Positions 9,331-18,964 of a stretch of DNA of 64,000 nucleotides are shown in pieces (positions within the stretch are counted from its first letter, which is position 1; the number at the start of each line of letters is the position of its first letter). The stretch is from the NCBI GenBank assembly GCA_946552115.1, contig CAMNRH010000006.1:43229-107228 (forward strand), read 5' to 3'. The notes beneath the pieces are model-generated. The model saw only the letters and a program-made list of their open reading frames with translations. It had not been told where the DNA came from and made no database searches. Both the position numbers and the translations under genes were made by a program. Origin of the DNA: an uncultured Lachnospiraceae bacterium. GTDB lineage: Bacteria; Bacillota; Clostridia; Lachnospirales; Lachnospiraceae.

Positions 9331-9582
9331 GCTGTGACATGATAGCTGTGAAGCGAGAGGTTGCTACATAATATGGTAGGTTTTCCGTGGAGCGAATGTC
9401 AAGTTAGGAAACTGGCGACAAGTCACTGTATCACCAATATTCGTTATCGCGCATAAGTAACTGAAAGATAGTTGTCAGGCACCGATAACGGCGTGTGAGG
9501 TTCTCACGACACACACGGGAGAGTGTACAGTCACCGCTTGTCGTACTGAAGTTAAAAGTACGAAAAGGAGGCGACTTTTTTT
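9331..9582 (+). promoter_or_regulatory. Structured leader RNA of the S10 operon
   Basis: About 250 nt without a gene. GTGAC (9334-9338) can pair with GTCAC (9422-9426). CGTTATCG (9442-9449) pairs perfectly with CGATAACG (9483-9490) and encloses AACT/AGTT (9459-9473). A GTGAG-GTT-CTCAC hairpin sits near 9495-9507. TCGTACT (9541-9547) pairs with AGTACGA (9557-9563) just before the ribosome site AAGGAGG (9565-9571), and GTCG (9540) can close with CGAC (9572) around it. This looks like an autogenous ribosomal leader. In gamma-proteobacteria L4 binds the S10 leader; which protein binds here is unknown. Confidence 0.7.
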
Positions 9583-9900
9583 ATGGCAAGTCAAGTAATG
9601 AGAATCACTTTGAAAGCGTATGACCATCAGTTAGTAGATGCGTCCGCTAAGAAAATCATCGAAACTGTAAAGAAAAACGGATCACAGGTGAGCGGTCCCG
9701 TACCACTTCCGACAAAAAAGGAAGTAGTTACAATTTTGAGAGCCGTTCACAAGTATAAGGATTCCAGAGAGCAGTTCGAGCAGAGAACTCATAAGAGACT
9801 GATCGATATCATCACACCGACCCAGAAGACGGTTGACGCACTGTCAAGACTGGAAATGCCGGCCGGCGTATACATTGATATCAAAATGAAAAGCAGGTAA
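9583..9900 (+). CDS. rpsJ: 30S ribosomal protein S10
   Basis: 105 residues, first gene of the S10-spc-alpha superoperon. It carries the family pattern [19 protein letters not shown], the internal [35 protein letters not shown] and the C-terminal [12 protein letters not shown]10 sits in the 30S head and in other bacteria also serves transcription antitermination with NusB. The ATG follows AAGGAGG at an 11-base spacing, next to a hairpin that could mask the site. Confidence 0.97.
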   Translation: MASQVMRITLKAYDHQLVDASAKKIIETVKKNGSQVSGPVPLPTKKEVVTILRAVHKYKDSREQFEQRTHKRLIDIITPTQKTVDALSRLEMPAGVYIDIKMKSR

Positions 9901-9951
9901 ACAGTAGTTCCTATTATTTAGGATGAACGCAGGAGACTTGCGTTCCGCTGT
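9901..9951 (+). promoter_or_regulatory. Small three-way RNA junction between rpsJ and rplC
   Basis: TCCTA-TTATT-TAGGA (9908-9922) and GAACGCA-GGAGACT-TGCGTTC (9924-9944) are adjacent perfect hairpins. ACAG at 9901 can pair with CTGT at 9947 to close them. The element sits before the rplC ribosome site and may be a processing or protein-binding site; function is inference. Confidence 0.45.
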
Positions 9952-9972
9952 AAATCACAGGAGGTAATTATA

Positions 9973-10647
9973 ATGAAGAAAGCTATTTTAGCGACAAAAG
10001 TCGGAATGACTCAAATCTTCAGCGAAGACGGCACGCTTACACCGGTAACGGTTCTTCAGGCAGGACCTTGTGTAGTAACACAGATTAAGACGGTGGAGAA
10101 CGACGGTTACAGTGCGGTGCAGGTAGGCTTCGTTGACAAAAAAGAAAAGATTGTGAATAAAGACAAGAGCGGCAGGAAAGAAACCGTACACCGCCACGGC
10201 GTTACAAAGGCTATGCAGGGACATTTTGCAAAGGCCGGCGTATCCGGAAAGAGATTTGTAAGAGAGTTTAAGCTCGAGGGCGAGTATGAGCTTGCACAGG
10301 AAATCAAGGTTGATATTTTTGAGGTCGGAGACAAGGTAGACGCCACTGCAATTTCAAAAGGTAAAGGATTCCAGGGTGCGATTAAGAGACACAATCAGCA
10401 CAGAGGACCTATGACACATGGTTCCAAGTTCCACCGTCACGCAGGTTCCAACGGCGCCGCTTCCGATCCGAGCAAGGTATTCAAGGGAAAGAAGATGCCG
10501 GGACAGATGGGAAATAAAAGGATTACAATCCAGAATCTTGAGGTTGTACGCGTAGACGCAGAAAATAATCTTCTTCTTGTCAGGGGATCTGTACCGGGAC
10601 CGAAGAAATCTTTAGTAACTATTAAAGAAGCCGTAAAAGCTAACTAG
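9973..10647 (+). CDS. rplC: 50S ribosomal protein L3
   Basis: 224 residues, slightly longer than the usual 206-212. It starts [16 protein letters not shown] and contains the peptidyl-transferase-centre loop [33 protein letters not shown] region (about residues 123-160). L3 is an early assembly protein of the 50S subunit. GGAGGTAATTATA precedes the ATG. The extra length lies mainly around residues 60-80 and at the C-terminus. Confidence 0.97.
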   Translation: MKKAILATKVGMTQIFSEDGTLTPVTVLQAGPCVVTQIKTVENDGYSAVQVGFVDKKEKIVNKDKSGRKETVHRHGVTKAMQGHFAKAGVSGKRFVREFKLEGEYELAQEIKVDIFEVGDKVDATAISKGKGFQGAIKRHNQHRGPMTHGSKFHRHAGSNGAASDPSKVFKGKKMPGQMGNKRITIQNLEVVRVDAENNLLLVRGSVPGPKKSLVTIKEAVKAN

Positions 10648-10677
10648 GTTTTTGTTAAGGAAGGAGGAAGACTTAAG

Positions 10678-11298
10678 ATGGCAAACGTATCTGTTTATAA
10701 TATCGAAGGCAAAGAAGTTGGGACAATCGATTTAAGCGATGCGGTATTTGGTGTTGAGGTAAATGAACATCTTGTACACATGGCGGTTGTGAATCAGCTT
10801 GCAAATAAGCGTCAGGGAACACAGAAAGCGAAGACACGTTCTGAAGTTTCCGGCGGCGGAAGAAAACCGTGGAGACAAAAGGGAACAGGCCATGCAAGGC
10901 AGGGTTCCACAAGAGCTCCTCAGTGGACAGGCGGTGGAGTGGTATTTGCCCCGGTTCCGAGAGATTATTCATTTAAGATGAACAGGAAAGAAAAAAGAGC
11001 TGCGCTTCTGTCAGCGCTCACTTCCAGAGTGGAGGAGAAGAAATTCATCGTAGTTGACGAGCTTGCGTTTGAGGAAGCAAAGACGAAAAAATTTGCGGCA
11101 GTATTAAAGAATCTGGATGTATCAAAAGCATTGGTAGTATTAGAAGACGGCAATACAAATGCCGAGCTGTCTGCAAGAAATATCGCAGATGTTAAGACGG
11201 CGAAGACAAATACAATTAATGTGTATGACATCTTAAAATATGACACAGTGATTGCGACAAAGGCCGCTGTTCGTGATATCGAGGAGGTGTACGCATAA
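10678..11298 (+). CDS. rplD: 50S ribosomal protein L4
   Basis: 206 residues. The extended loop [39 protein letters not shown], which lines the exit tunnel, is intact at about residues 40-85. In Escherichia coli L4 represses its own operon through the S10 leader, which makes it one candidate ligand for the leader at 9331, though no such role is shown for clostridia. The stop TAA overlaps the ATG of rplW by one base. Confidence 0.97.
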   Translation: MANVSVYNIEGKEVGTIDLSDAVFGVEVNEHLVHMAVVNQLANKRQGTQKAKTRSEVSGGGRKPWRQKGTGHARQGSTRAPQWTGGGVVFAPVPRDYSFKMNRKEKRAALLSALTSRVEEKKFIVVDELAFEEAKTKKFAAVLKNLDVSKALVVLEDGNTNAELSARNIADVKTAKTNTINVYDILKYDTVIATKAAVRDIEEVYA

Positions 11299-11603
11299 TG
11301 GCTAACGTTCAATATTATGATGTAATCCTTAAGCCGGTTATAACGGAAAAGAGTATGGAGCTTATGGGAGAAAAGAAATATACTTTCTTAGTACATCCGG
11401 AAGCTACAAAGACACAGGTGAAAGAAGCTGTTGAAAAGATGTTCGAAGGAACAAAGGTCAAAAGCGTTAATACGATAAATCTTGACGGTAAGAAAAAGAG
11501 AGTCCGCGGCACGTATAAGTTCGGAAGAACGGCTAAGACGAAAAAGGCTGTTGTCCAGCTTACCGCTGACAGCAAGGATATTGAGATTTTCGAGGGACTG
11601 TAA
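11298..11603 (+). CDS. rplW: 50S ribosomal protein L23
   Basis: 101 residues. It opens [15 protein letters not shown], as L23 does, and has the basic [24 protein letters not shown] hairpin near residues 63-88. L23 sits at the tunnel exit and docks trigger factor and SRP. The start shares the A of the rplD stop codon, indicating translational coupling. Confidence 0.96.
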   Translation: MANVQYYDVILKPVITEKSMELMGEKKYTFLVHPEATKTQVKEAVEKMFEGTKVKSVNTINLDGKKKRVRGTYKFGRTAKTKKAVVQLTADSKDIEIFEGL

Positions 11604-11627
11604 ATTGTATTGAAAGGAGAAGCAATC

Positions 11628-12470
11628 ATGGGAATTAAAACATATCGCCCATATACGCCTTCCAGAAGACAGATGACCGGATCTGATTTCAAGGAAATCA
11701 CAAAGACGACTCCGGAAAAATCTCTGTTAGCTCCGAAGAGCAGACAGGCAGGACGTAATAATCAGGGGAAAATTACTGTTAGACACCGCGGAGGCGGAAC
11801 TAAGAAGCAATATAGAATTATTGATTTTAAGAGAAGAAAAGACGGGATACCGGCTAAAGTAATCGGTATTGAGTATGATCCGAACCGTTCGGCAAATATT
11901 GCGCTTATTTGCTATGAGGACGGCGAGAAAGCTTACATTCTTGCGCCGGAGGGACTTAAGGACGGCATGAAAGTTATGAACGGAGCGGAGGCCGAGGTAA
12001 GAGTGGGAAATTGTCTTCCGCTTTCAGAGATTCCGGTGGGTACACAGATTCATAACATCGAGCTTCACCCCGGAAAGGGCGGGCAGATGGTTCGTTCGGC
12101 CGGAAACAGTGCGCAGCTTATGGCAAAAGAAGGAAAGTATGCGACATTAAGACTTCCGTCAGGCGAGATGAGAATGGTTCCGATTGCCTGCAGAGCTTCT
12201 GTAGGAGTTGTAGGAAACGGCGACCACAACCTGATTAATATCGGCAAAGCGGGCCGCAAGCGCCATATGGGTATCAGGCCGACAGTGCGCGGTTCTGTTA
12301 TGAACCCGAATGACCATCCGCACGGCGGCGGCGAGGGTAAGACCGGAATCGGACGTCCGGGTCCGTGTACACCTTGGGGTAAACCGGCACTTGGCCTTAA
12401 GACCAGGAAGAAGAATAAGATTTCTAACAAGATGATTGTAAGAAGACGAGATGGCAGAGCGATTAAATAG
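11628..12470 (+). CDS. rplB: 50S ribosomal protein L2
   Basis: 280 residues from ATG 11628, giving the normal [16 protein letters not shown] start. The frame extends to a TTG at 11610, but AAAGGAGAAGCAATC directly precedes the ATG. The conserved [21 protein letters not shown] segment near residues 225-245 includes the histidine implicated in peptidyl transfer. L2 bridges the subunits and organises the 23S core. Confidence 0.97.
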   Translation: MGIKTYRPYTPSRRQMTGSDFKEITKTTPEKSLLAPKSRQAGRNNQGKITVRHRGGGTKKQYRIIDFKRRKDGIPAKVIGIEYDPNRSANIALICYEDGEKAYILAPEGLKDGMKVMNGAEAEVRVGNCLPLSEIPVGTQIHNIELHPGKGGQMVRSAGNSAQLMAKEGKYATLRLPSGEMRMVPIACRASVGVVGNGDHNLINIGKAGRKRHMGIRPTVRGSVMNPNDHPHGGGEGKTGIGRPGPCTPWGKPALGLKTRKKNKISNKMIVRRRDGRAIK

Positions 12471-12493
12471 TTTCGAGGAGGAGGTTAACTTAT

Positions 12494-12775
12494 ATGGCAC
12501 GTTCAATTAAAAAAGGACCATTCGCAGATGCAAGCCTGCTTAAAAAGATTGATGCTATGAACGCTTCCGGTGACAAGTCCGTAATTAAGACATGGTCACG
12601 CCGTTCTACAATTTTTCCAAGCATGGTTGGACATACAATTGCCGTTCACGACGGAAGAAAGCATGTACCTGTATACGTAACAGAGGATATGGTTGGACAC
12701 AAGCTCGGCGAGTTTGTCGCTACCAGAACATACAGAGGACATGGAAAAGACGAAAAGAAATCAAGAGTTAGATAA
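12494..12775 (+). CDS. rpsS: 30S ribosomal protein S19
   Basis: 93 residues with [18 protein letters not shown] at the start and the [25 protein letters not shown] core. S19 binds 16S rRNA in the 30S head with S13. It lies 23 bp after rplB, and AGGAGGAGG precedes the start. Confidence 0.97.
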   Translation: MARSIKKGPFADASLLKKIDAMNASGDKSVIKTWSRRSTIFPSMVGHTIAVHDGRKHVPVYVTEDMVGHKLGEFVATRTYRGHGKDEKKSRVR

Positions 12776-12801
12776 TTACATTGTGAAAGGAGGGTTCATC
12801 C

Positions 12802-13188
12802 GTGGCTAAAGGACACAGATCCCAGATTAAGAGAGAAAGAAATGCGAACAAAGATACAAGACCTTCTGCTAAGTTATCTTACGCAAGAGTTTCTGTTCAG
12901 AAAGCATGCTTCGTATTGGATGCCATCAGAGGTAAGGATGTGACTACAGCGCTTGGTATTTTGACATATAATCCAAGATATGCTTCTGGATTAATAAAGA
13001 AATTATTACAGTCAGCAATTGCAAATGCTGAGAACAATAACGGTATGAATGCTGAGAATCTTTATATTGCAGAGGCTTATGCGAACAAAGGACCAACAAT
13101 GAAGAGAATCAGACCTAGAGCACAGGGAAGAGCTTACAGGATCGAAAAGAGAATGAGCCATATTACACTTGTGCTTGATGAAAGATAA
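12802..13188 (+). CDS. rplV: 50S ribosomal protein L22
   Basis: 128 residues starting at GTG, with AAAGGAGG upstream. The C-terminal beta-hairpin that reaches into the exit tunnel ([25 protein letters not shown]) is intact; this is the site of macrolide-resistance changes in other bacteria. The N-terminus has about 15 extra basic residues ([20 protein letters not shown]) before the core. Confidence 0.96.
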   Translation: MAKGHRSQIKRERNANKDTRPSAKLSYARVSVQKACFVLDAIRGKDVTTALGILTYNPRYASGLIKKLLQSAIANAENNNGMNAENLYIAEAYANKGPTMKRIRPRAQGRAYRIEKRMSHITLVLDER

Positions 13189-13199
13189 GGAGGGCAATC

Positions 13200-13853
13200 A
13201 TGGGACAGAAAGTTAATCCTCATGGCTTAAGAGTCGGCGTTATCAAAGACTGGGACTCCAGATGGTATGCAGAAAAAGATTTCGCAGATTACTTAGTAGA
13301 AGACCATGAAATCAGAACGTATCTTAAAAAGAGATTATACAGTGCCGGTGTTTCTAAAATTGAGATAGAGAGAGCATCCGACCGTGTAAAAATTGCTATT
13401 CACACAGCAAAGCCCGGTGTTGTAATCGGTAAGGGCGGAGCAGAGATAGAAAAAGTAAAAGGTGAGCTTAAGAAATTTACTGACAAGAAGCTAATTGTTG
13501 ACATCAAAGAAATCAAAAGACCGGATAAAGACGCTCAATTAGTAGCAGAAAATATTGCACTGCAGCTTGAAAATCGTATCTCCTTCAGACGTGCGATGAA
13601 GTCTTGTATGTCAAGGACGATGAAATCAGGAGCACTTGGCGTTAAGACTTCCGTATCAGGACGTCTTGGCGGAGCCGATATGGCTCGTACAGAGTTCTAC
13701 AGCGAGGGTACGATTCCTCTTCAGACATTGAGAGCAGACATTGACTACGGATTCGCTGAGGCTGACACAACTTACGGAAAAGTTGGTGTTAAGGTATGGA
13801 TCTATAAAGGCGAAGTTCTTCCGGAAAAAGCAGCAAAGGAAGGAGAGAGATAA
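13200..13853 (+). CDS. rpsC: 30S ribosomal protein S3
   Basis: 217 residues. It begins [24 protein letters not shown], has the KH domain with [16 protein letters not shown] near residues 75-90, and the C-terminal [33 protein letters not shown]3 lines the mRNA entry channel and contributes to helicase activity. It follows rplV by 11 bp. Confidence 0.97.
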   Translation: MGQKVNPHGLRVGVIKDWDSRWYAEKDFADYLVEDHEIRTYLKKRLYSAGVSKIEIERASDRVKIAIHTAKPGVVIGKGGAEIEKVKGELKKFTDKKLIVDIKEIKRPDKDAQLVAENIALQLENRISFRRAMKSCMSRTMKSGALGVKTSVSGRLGGADMARTEFYSEGTIPLQTLRADIDYGFAEADTTYGKVGVKVWIYKGEVLPEKAAKEGER

Positions 13854-13856
13854 ATC

Positions 13857-14294
13857 ATGTTAATGCCAAAAAGAGTAAAACGTCGTAAACAATTCCGTGG
13901 TTCCATGAAAGGAAAAGCACTTCGTGGAAATCAGATTACAAACGGTGAATATGGTATTATTGCAACGGAGCCATGCTGGATTAAATCAAATCAGATTGAG
14001 GCTGCCCGTGTCGCTATGACACGTTATATCAAGCGTGGCGGTAAGGTATGGATTAAAATATTCCCGGATAAACCTGTAACTACGAAACCAGCTGAGACAC
14101 GTATGGGTTCTGGTAAAGGATCCTTAGAGTACTGGGTAGCAGTTGTAAAGCCAGGCCGCGTAATGTTTGAGATCGCGGGTGTATCAGAGGAAGTGGCAAA
14201 GGAAGCTCTTCGTCTTGCAACACACAAGCTGCCCTGTAAATGTAAAATAGTTTCTCGCGCAGACTTAGAAGGCGGTGATAACAGTGAAAATTAG
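13857..14294 (+). CDS. rplP: 50S ribosomal protein L16
   Basis: 145 residues with the canonical [15 protein letters not shown] start, which fixes the ATG at 13857, only 3 bases after the rpsC stop. The [28 protein letters not shown] segment is the rRNA-binding core near the A site. Its C-terminus overlaps the rpmC start by 11 bases. Confidence 0.97.
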   Translation: MLMPKRVKRRKQFRGSMKGKALRGNQITNGEYGIIATEPCWIKSNQIEAARVAMTRYIKRGGKVWIKIFPDKPVTTKPAETRMGSGKGSLEYWVAVVKPGRVMFEIAGVSEEVAKEALRLATHKLPCKCKIVSRADLEGGDNSEN

Positions 14295-14487
14295 TGCATT
14301 TGTAGAAGATTTAAAAACAAAATCAGCTGCAGAGCTGAACGAAGAATTAGTAGCTGCTAAAAAGGAACTTTTTAATTTAAGATTCCAGAACGCAACGAAT
14401 CAGTTAGACAATACAAGCAGAATTAAAGAAGTAAGAAGAAATATTGCCAGAATCCAGACCGTGATTACGGCAAAGGGAAAGGAGTAA
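14284..14487 (+). CDS. rpmC: 50S ribosomal protein L29
   Basis: 67 residues from GTG 14284, the length expected of L29. An in-frame GTG three codons earlier (14275) overlaps the ribosome site AAGGCGG and is rejected. The helical hairpin with [37 protein letters not shown] is typical. It overlaps rplP by 11 bases. Confidence 0.92.
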   Translation: MKISAFVEDLKTKSAAELNEELVAAKKELFNLRFQNATNQLDNTSRIKEVRRNIARIQTVITAKGKE

Positions 14488-14491
14488 CGCT

Positions 14492-14746
14492 ATGGAAAGA
14501 AATCTTAGGAAGACCCGTGTTGGTAAGGTTGTCAGCAATAAAATGGATAAGACCATAGTAGTTGCTGTTGAAGATCATGTAAAACATCCGCTTTACAAAA
14601 AGATTGTAAAGAGAACCTATAAGTTAAAAGCACATGATGAGGCAAATGAGTGCAACATTGGCGATAAGGTAAGAGTTATGGAGACAAGGCCGTTATCTAA
14701 GGATAAGAGATGGAGACTTGTCGAAGTTATGGAAAAAGTGAAATAA
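14492..14746 (+). CDS. rpsQ: 30S ribosomal protein S17
   Basis: 84 residues, starting [24 protein letters not shown] with the OB-fold core and the [21 protein letters not shown]-terminal motif. It is a primary 16S rRNA-binding assembly protein. It is 4 bp after rpmC. Confidence 0.97.
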   Translation: MERNLRKTRVGKVVSNKMDKTIVVAVEDHVKHPLYKKIVKRTYKLKAHDEANECNIGDKVRVMETRPLSKDKRWRLVEVMEKVK

Positions 14747-14765
14747 TATAAGGAGGGAAACCTGC

Positions 14766-15134
14766 ATGATACAGCAAGAAAGCAGACTGAAAGTGGCAGA
14801 TAACACAGGTGCAAAAGAGTTACTGTGTATCCGTGTACTTGGCGGCTCAACAAGAAGATACGCAAGTATCGGCGACATCATTGTTGCGACTGTTAAAGAT
14901 GCAACACCAGGCGGCGTTGTTAAAAAAGGCGATGTAGTAAAGGCTGTAGTTGTCCGTACCGTAAAGAGTACGCGCCGTAAGGACGGTTCTTATATCCGTT
15001 TTGACGAGAATGCCGCTGTCATTATAAAAGACGATAAGACACCAAGAGGAACCCGTATTTTCGGGCCTGTAGCAAGAGAGCTTCGTGATAAGCAGTTCAT
15101 GAGAATTGTATCCCTGGCTCCGGAAGTGTTATAA
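14766..15134 (+). CDS. rplN: 50S ribosomal protein L14
   Basis: 122 residues, opening [27 protein letters not shown] and ending with [17 protein letters not shown], as in the family. L14 contacts the 30S subunit and is the docking site of the silencing factor RsfS. AAGGAGGG precedes it. It marks the classical start of the spc section, but no promoter is visible between rpsQ and rplN. Confidence 0.98.
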   Translation: MIQQESRLKVADNTGAKELLCIRVLGGSTRRYASIGDIIVATVKDATPGGVVKKGDVVKAVVVRTVKSTRRKDGSYIRFDENAAVIIKDDKTPRGTRIFGPVARELRDKQFMRIVSLAPEVL

Positions 15135-15148
15135 GGAGGTGCTTTAAG

Positions 15149-15460
15149 ATGTCAATGGAAAAAATTAAAAAGGGTGATACCGTTAAGGTGATTGCCGGAA
15201 AAGATAAAGATAAAGAAAGTAAAGTTATCGCTGTAGACAAGAAGAACGGCAGAGTATATGTCGAGGGTGTGAATATGGTTACAAAGCATACCAAACCAAG
15301 CGCTGCCAATCAGAACGGAGGAATCGTTCATCAGGAAGGGCCTATTGATGCCTCTAACGTAATGTATGTGCACAAAGGCAAAGCTACAAGAGTAGGAATT
15401 AAAATGGACGGCGATAAGAAAGTACGTTACGCAAAATCAACAGGTGAAGTTATTGATTAA
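15149..15460 (+). CDS. rplX: 50S ribosomal protein L24
   Basis: 103 residues with an N-terminal KOW motif ([26 protein letters not shown]) and the [23 protein letters not shown] segment. ATG 15149 is 9 bases after AGGAGG; a second ATG two codons on (15155) is possible. L24 is an assembly-initiator protein of the 50S subunit. Confidence 0.96.
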   Translation: MSMEKIKKGDTVKVIAGKDKDKESKVIAVDKKNGRVYVEGVNMVTKHTKPSAANQNGGIVHQEGPIDASNVMYVHKGKATRVGIKMDGDKKVRYAKSTGEVID

Positions 15461-15483
15461 TTAGAGGAAGGAGGTTCAAGGCT

Positions 15484-16023
15484 TTGAGTAGACTGAAAGA
15501 ACAGTACCAGAATGAAATCGTGGATGCTATGACGAAGAAATTTGGTTATAAGAATATTATGGAAGTGCCGAAGCTTGATAAGGTTGTAATCAACATGGGT
15601 GTCGGCGAAGCAAAAGACAATGCAAAGCTTTTAGATTCAGCAGTTGCTGATCTTGAGAAGATTACAGGACAGAAAGCCGTAATCTGTAAGGCAAAGAAGT
15701 CCGTTGCCAACTTTAAGCTGAGAGAAGGTATGTCAATCGGCTGTAAAGTTACTTTAAGAGGCGAGAAGATGTATGAATTCGTTGACCGTCTGATTAATCT
15801 TGCGCTGCCTCGTGTACGTGACTTCAGAGGAGTGAATCCGAACGCATTTGACGGAAGAGGAAATTACGCCCTTGGTATTAAAGAGCAGCTGATTTTCCCT
15901 GAGATTGAGTATGATAAGGTAGACAAGGTAAGAGGTATGGACGTTATCTTTGTTACAACAGCGAAAACAGACGAAGAGGCCCGTGAGCTGCTTAAACAGT
16001 TCAACATGCCGTTTACAAAATAA
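15484..16023 (+). CDS. rplE: 50S ribosomal protein L5
   Basis: 179 residues with a TTG start (15484), one of the few non-ATG starts here, preceded by AAGGAGG. The start [31 protein letters not shown] and the [29 protein letters not shown] core ([16 protein letters not shown]) are family-typical. L5 binds 5S rRNA and contacts the P-site tRNA. Confidence 0.96.
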   Translation: MSRLKEQYQNEIVDAMTKKFGYKNIMEVPKLDKVVINMGVGEAKDNAKLLDSAVADLEKITGQKAVICKAKKSVANFKLREGMSIGCKVTLRGEKMYEFVDRLINLALPRVRDFRGVNPNAFDGRGNYALGIKEQLIFPEIEYDKVDKVRGMDVIFVTTAKTDEEARELLKQFNMPFTK

Positions 16024-16034
16024 GGAGGTAAATT

Positions 16035-16220
16035 ATGGCTAAGACAGCAATGAAAGTAAAACAGCAGCGCAGGCAGAAATTCTCCACAAGAGAGTACAGC
16101 CGCTGCAGAATTTGCGGACGTCCGCACGCATATTTGAGAAAATATGGAATCTGCCGTGTTTGCTTCCGTGAACTGGCGTACAAAGGACAGATCCCAGGCG
16201 TTAAGAAATCAAGTTGGTAG
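16035..16220 (+). CDS. rpsN: 30S ribosomal protein S14, zinc type
   Basis: 61 residues, the short zinc-binding S14 form (type Z). Four cysteines form CRICGRPH (C24, C27) and CRVCFRE (C40, C43). The protein ends GVKKSSW, as in other Firmicutes. It is followed by an unusual 165-base GC-rich gap rather than the usual short spacing. Confidence 0.97.
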   Translation: MAKTAMKVKQQRRQKFSTREYSRCRICGRPHAYLRKYGICRVCFRELAYKGQIPGVKKSSW

Positions 16221-16345
16221 GCACTGAACACTTGGCGAGGCCAAGCGTCAGCGCCGGCCGAGTCTAGTGAGAAGGCCGCTCCCAAGCGTTAGTGAAGCCG
16301 AGCCGGAGGCGAAAGCTGAACTTAGGCGCACGGAGCCTGTTCCGT
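16221..16345 (+). repeat. GC-rich intergenic element 1 (between rpsN and rpsH)
   Basis: Markedly GC-rich compared with flanking genes and without a gene. It contains CTTGGC-GAG-GCCAAG and shares words with two other gaps in this superoperon: AGTGAGAAG with element 2; TTAGTGAA, TGAACTTAG and CGAAAGC with element 3. The opening ACTGAACACTTGGCGA resembles ACTGAGCATACGGCGA of element 2. I read these as members of one dispersed family; mobility and function are unknown. Confidence 0.55.
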
Positions 16346-16385
16346 TATAAGAAACCTTATAAAAGAAAAAGGAGGAAAACGATTC

Positions 16386-16787
16386 ATGACCATGAGTGAT
16401 CCAATTGCAGATATGCTTACAAGAATCCGTAATGCAAATACTGCGAAACATGATACAGTAGATGTGCCTTCATCCAAAATGAAGCTTGCTATCGCAAAAA
16501 TCCTGTTAGATGAAGGCTATATCGAGAAATATGATCTCGTTGAAGACGGCGTATTTAAGACCATCCATATTACATTAAAGTATGGTGTGGATAAGAATGA
16601 AAAGGTTATTACAGGGCTTAAGAGGATTTCCAAGCCGGGTCTCCGCGTATACGCGGGCAGTGCAGATGTCCCGAAGGTATTCGGCGGACTGGGTACGGCA
16701 ATTATTTCAACAAACCAGGGTGTAATTACCGACAAAGAAGCAAGAAAGCTCGGCGTAGGCGGAGAGGTACTGTGCTATATTTGGTAA
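16386..16787 (+). CDS. rpsH: 30S ribosomal protein S8
   Basis: 133 residues with [31 protein letters not shown] and the C-terminal [36 protein letters not shown] 16386 gives a two-residue extension (MT) before the common MSDPIAD start at 16392; either is possible. In E. coli S8 represses the spc mRNA. AAGGAGGAAAA precedes it. Confidence 0.97.
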   Translation: MTMSDPIADMLTRIRNANTAKHDTVDVPSSKMKLAIAKILLDEGYIEKYDLVEDGVFKTIHITLKYGVDKNEKVITGLKRISKPGLRVYAGSADVPKVFGGLGTAIISTNQGVITDKEARKLGVGGEVLCYIW

Positions 16788-16845
16788 CTGAAAACAGAAT
16801 GAACACAGATTCATTCCGAGAATTTAAGTTAAGGAGGATTTGGCA

Positions 16846-17388
16846 ATGTCACGTATAGGAAGACTGCCGGTCGCAATTCCGGCAGACGTAACTGTTGTGG
16901 TTGCAGAAAATAATAAAGTGACTGTGAAAGGTCCGAAAGGAACGCTCGAAAGAGAACTTCCATCGGAGATGGAGATTAAAGCAGAGGGTGCAGAGGTCGT
17001 TGTAACAAGACCGAATGATTTGAAAAGGATGAAATCCCTGCACGGCCTTACAAGAACACTGATTAACAATATGGTAATCGGCGTATCCAAAGGATATGAG
17101 AAGGTTCTCGAGGTAAACGGTGTCGGATACAGAGCTGCAAAGTCCGGAAACAAGCTGACACTGAATCTCGGATACTCTCATCCGGTTGAGATGATTGATC
17201 CGGAAGGTCTGGAAGTGGTTGTGGAAGGACAAAATAAGATTATCGTAAAAGGTATTGATAAAGAAAAAGTAGGCCAGTATGCGGCTGAAATCAGAGATAA
17301 GAGAAGACCGGAGCCATATAAGGGCAAGGGTATCAAGTATGCTGATGAAGTGATTAGGCGTAAAGTCGGTAAGACTGGTAAGAAATAA
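16846..17388 (+). CDS. rplF: 50S ribosomal protein L6
   Basis: 180 residues from ATG 16846, giving [15 protein letters not shown]; the frame opens at a TTG two codons earlier, inside the ribosome-site spacing. The two repeated domains include [12 protein letters not shown] and the C-terminal [31 protein letters not shown]. The 58-base gap before it holds a small GAATGA/TCATTC hairpin (16799-16816). Confidence 0.97.
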   Translation: MSRIGRLPVAIPADVTVVVAENNKVTVKGPKGTLERELPSEMEIKAEGAEVVVTRPNDLKRMKSLHGLTRTLINNMVIGVSKGYEKVLEVNGVGYRAAKSGNKLTLNLGYSHPVEMIDPEGLEVVVEGQNKIIVKGIDKEKVGQYAAEIRDKRRPEPYKGKGIKYADEVIRRKVGKTGKK

Positions 17389-17405
17389 GAAAGGAGAGTG
17401 TAAAA

Positions 17406-17774
17406 ATGGTTAGCAAAAAATCAAGAAGTGTTGTTCGTGTTAATAAGCACAAAAAATTACGTAACCGTTTGAGCGGTACTGCCGAGTGTCCTCGTTTGGC
17501 AGTGTTTAGAAGCAACAATCATATGTATGCTCAGATTATTGATGATACAGCCCAGAATACACTGGTTTCCGCTTCCACTCTTCAGAAAGACGTGAAAGCG
17601 AATTTAGAGAAGACCAACAATGTTGAGGCAGCGGCGTATTTAGGAAAAGTGATTGCAGAAAAAGCGATTGAAAAAGGTATTAAGGATGTTGTCTTTGACA
17701 GAGGCGGCTTCATATATCAGGGTAAGATTCAGGCATTAGCAGACGCAGCTAGAGAAGCTGGGTTGAATTTCTAG
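17406..17774 (+). CDS. rplR: 50S ribosomal protein L18
   Basis: 122 residues with the basic N-terminus [43 protein letters not shown] and the C-terminal [26 protein letters not shown]. It binds 5S rRNA in the central protuberance. It is 17 bp after rplF. Confidence 0.97.
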   Translation: MVSKKSRSVVRVNKHKKLRNRLSGTAECPRLAVFRSNNHMYAQIIDDTAQNTLVSASTLQKDVKANLEKTNNVEAAAYLGKVIAEKAIEKGIKDVVFDRGGFIYQGKIQALADAAREAGLNF

Positions 17775-17788
17775 GAGGAGGAGCACAC

Positions 17789-18298
17789 ATGAAACAAGAA
17801 CGTATTGATGCTAGTCAGTTAGAGTTAAATGAAAAAGTAGTGTCAATTAAGCGTGTAACCAAAGTTGTTAAGGGTGGCCGTAATATGAGATTCACAGCTT
17901 TAGTAGTTGTCGGTGATGGAAACGGCCATGTTGGTGCAGGTTTAGGAAAGGCTACAGAAATTCCGGAGGCAATCCGCAAGGGAAAAGAGGATGCGGCTAA
18001 AAATCTTATCACTGTAGCGTTAGACGAGAGTGAAAGTATAACACATGATTTTATCGGTAAATTCGGAGGAGCTTCTGTACTTCTTAAGAAGGCTCCGGAA
18101 GGTACCGGAGTTATCGCCGGGGGTCCGGCACGTGCCGTAATCGAGATGGCAGGAATTAAGAATATTCGTACGAAATCTCTTGGTTCCAACAACAAGCAGA
18201 ATGTTGTCCTGGCTACTATTGATGGTTTACGTCAGATTAAAACCCCGGAGGAGGTAGCAAAGCTTCGCGGTAAATCTGTTGAAGAGATCTTAGGCTAA
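17789..18298 (+). CDS. rpsE: 30S ribosomal protein S5
   Basis: 169 residues. The double-stranded RNA-binding half has [39 protein letters not shown], and the C-terminal half has [30 protein letters not shown]5 lines the mRNA entrance and affects decoding accuracy. AGGAGGAGGA precedes the ATG. Confidence 0.97.
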   Translation: MKQERIDASQLELNEKVVSIKRVTKVVKGGRNMRFTALVVVGDGNGHVGAGLGKATEIPEAIRKGKEDAAKNLITVALDESESITHDFIGKFGGASVLLKKAPEGTGVIAGGPARAVIEMAGIKNIRTKSLGSNNKQNVVLATIDGLRQIKTPEEVAKLRGKSVEEILG

Positions 18299-18313
18299 GG
18301 AGGTAGATAAGAG

Positions 18314-18493
18314 ATGGCAAACTTAAAAGTCACGTTAGTAAAATCTACGATTGGTGCTGTGCCGAAGCATAAGAAAACTGTAGAAGCATTAGGCTTGAGG
18401 AAATTAAATAAAACAGTTGAATTGCCGGATAATGCAGCAACGAGAGGTATGATTAAACAGGTAGAGCACCTGGTAAAGGTAGAAGAAGCGTAA
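18314..18493 (+). CDS. rpmD: 50S ribosomal protein L30
   Basis: 59 residues, found by reading the gap between rpsE and rplO. It starts MANLKVTLVKSTIGAVPKHKKTV and carries the LGLRKLNKTVELPDNAATRGMIKQVEHLVKV core of L30. AAGGAGGTAGATAAGAG precedes ATG 18314. Length, order and sequence all fit. Confidence 0.96.
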   Translation: MANLKVTLVKSTIGAVPKHKKTVEALGLRKLNKTVELPDNAATRGMIKQVEHLVKVEEA

Positions 18494-18523
18494 AGATTAG
18501 AATTCAGAGAAGGAGGTGTCACA

Positions 18524-18964
18524 ATGGATTTATCAAACTTAAGACCTGCTGACGGAGCAAAACAGAATGATAATTTCAGAAGAGGACGCGGACATGGTTC
18601 TGGGAATGGCAAGACAGCCGGCAAGGGACATAAAGGCCAGAAGGCTCGTTCCGGCGGAGCAAGACCAGGTTTTGAAGGCGGTCAGATGCCGTTATATAGA
18701 AGAATACCAAAAAGAGGATTTACAAACAGAAATTCCAAAGATATTGTTGGTATCAATGTAAGCGCTCTTGAAGTATTTGATAATGATGCGGTTGTTTCTG
18801 TAGAGACATTGCTTGAGCAGGGTATTATTAAGAATGCAAGAGACGGTGTTAAGATTCTTGGAAACGGCGAACTTACGAAAAAGCTTACTGTTCAGGCAAA
18901 TGCGTTCAGTGCAGGCGCTGCAGCCAAGATTGAGGCGTTAGGTGGAAAAGCAGAGGTGATCTAA
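18524..18964 (+). CDS. rplO: 50S ribosomal protein L15
   Basis: 146 residues with the glycine- and arginine-rich N-terminus ([14 protein letters not shown] then [27 protein letters not shown]) and the [17 protein letters not shown] motif. Its TAA overlaps the ATG of secY by one base, a conserved arrangement. Confidence 0.97.
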   Translation: MDLSNLRPADGAKQNDNFRRGRGHGSGNGKTAGKGHKGQKARSGGARPGFEGGQMPLYRRIPKRGFTNRNSKDIVGINVSALEVFDNDAVVSVETLLEQGIIKNARDGVKILGNGELTKKLTVQANAFSAGAAAKIEALGGKAEVI

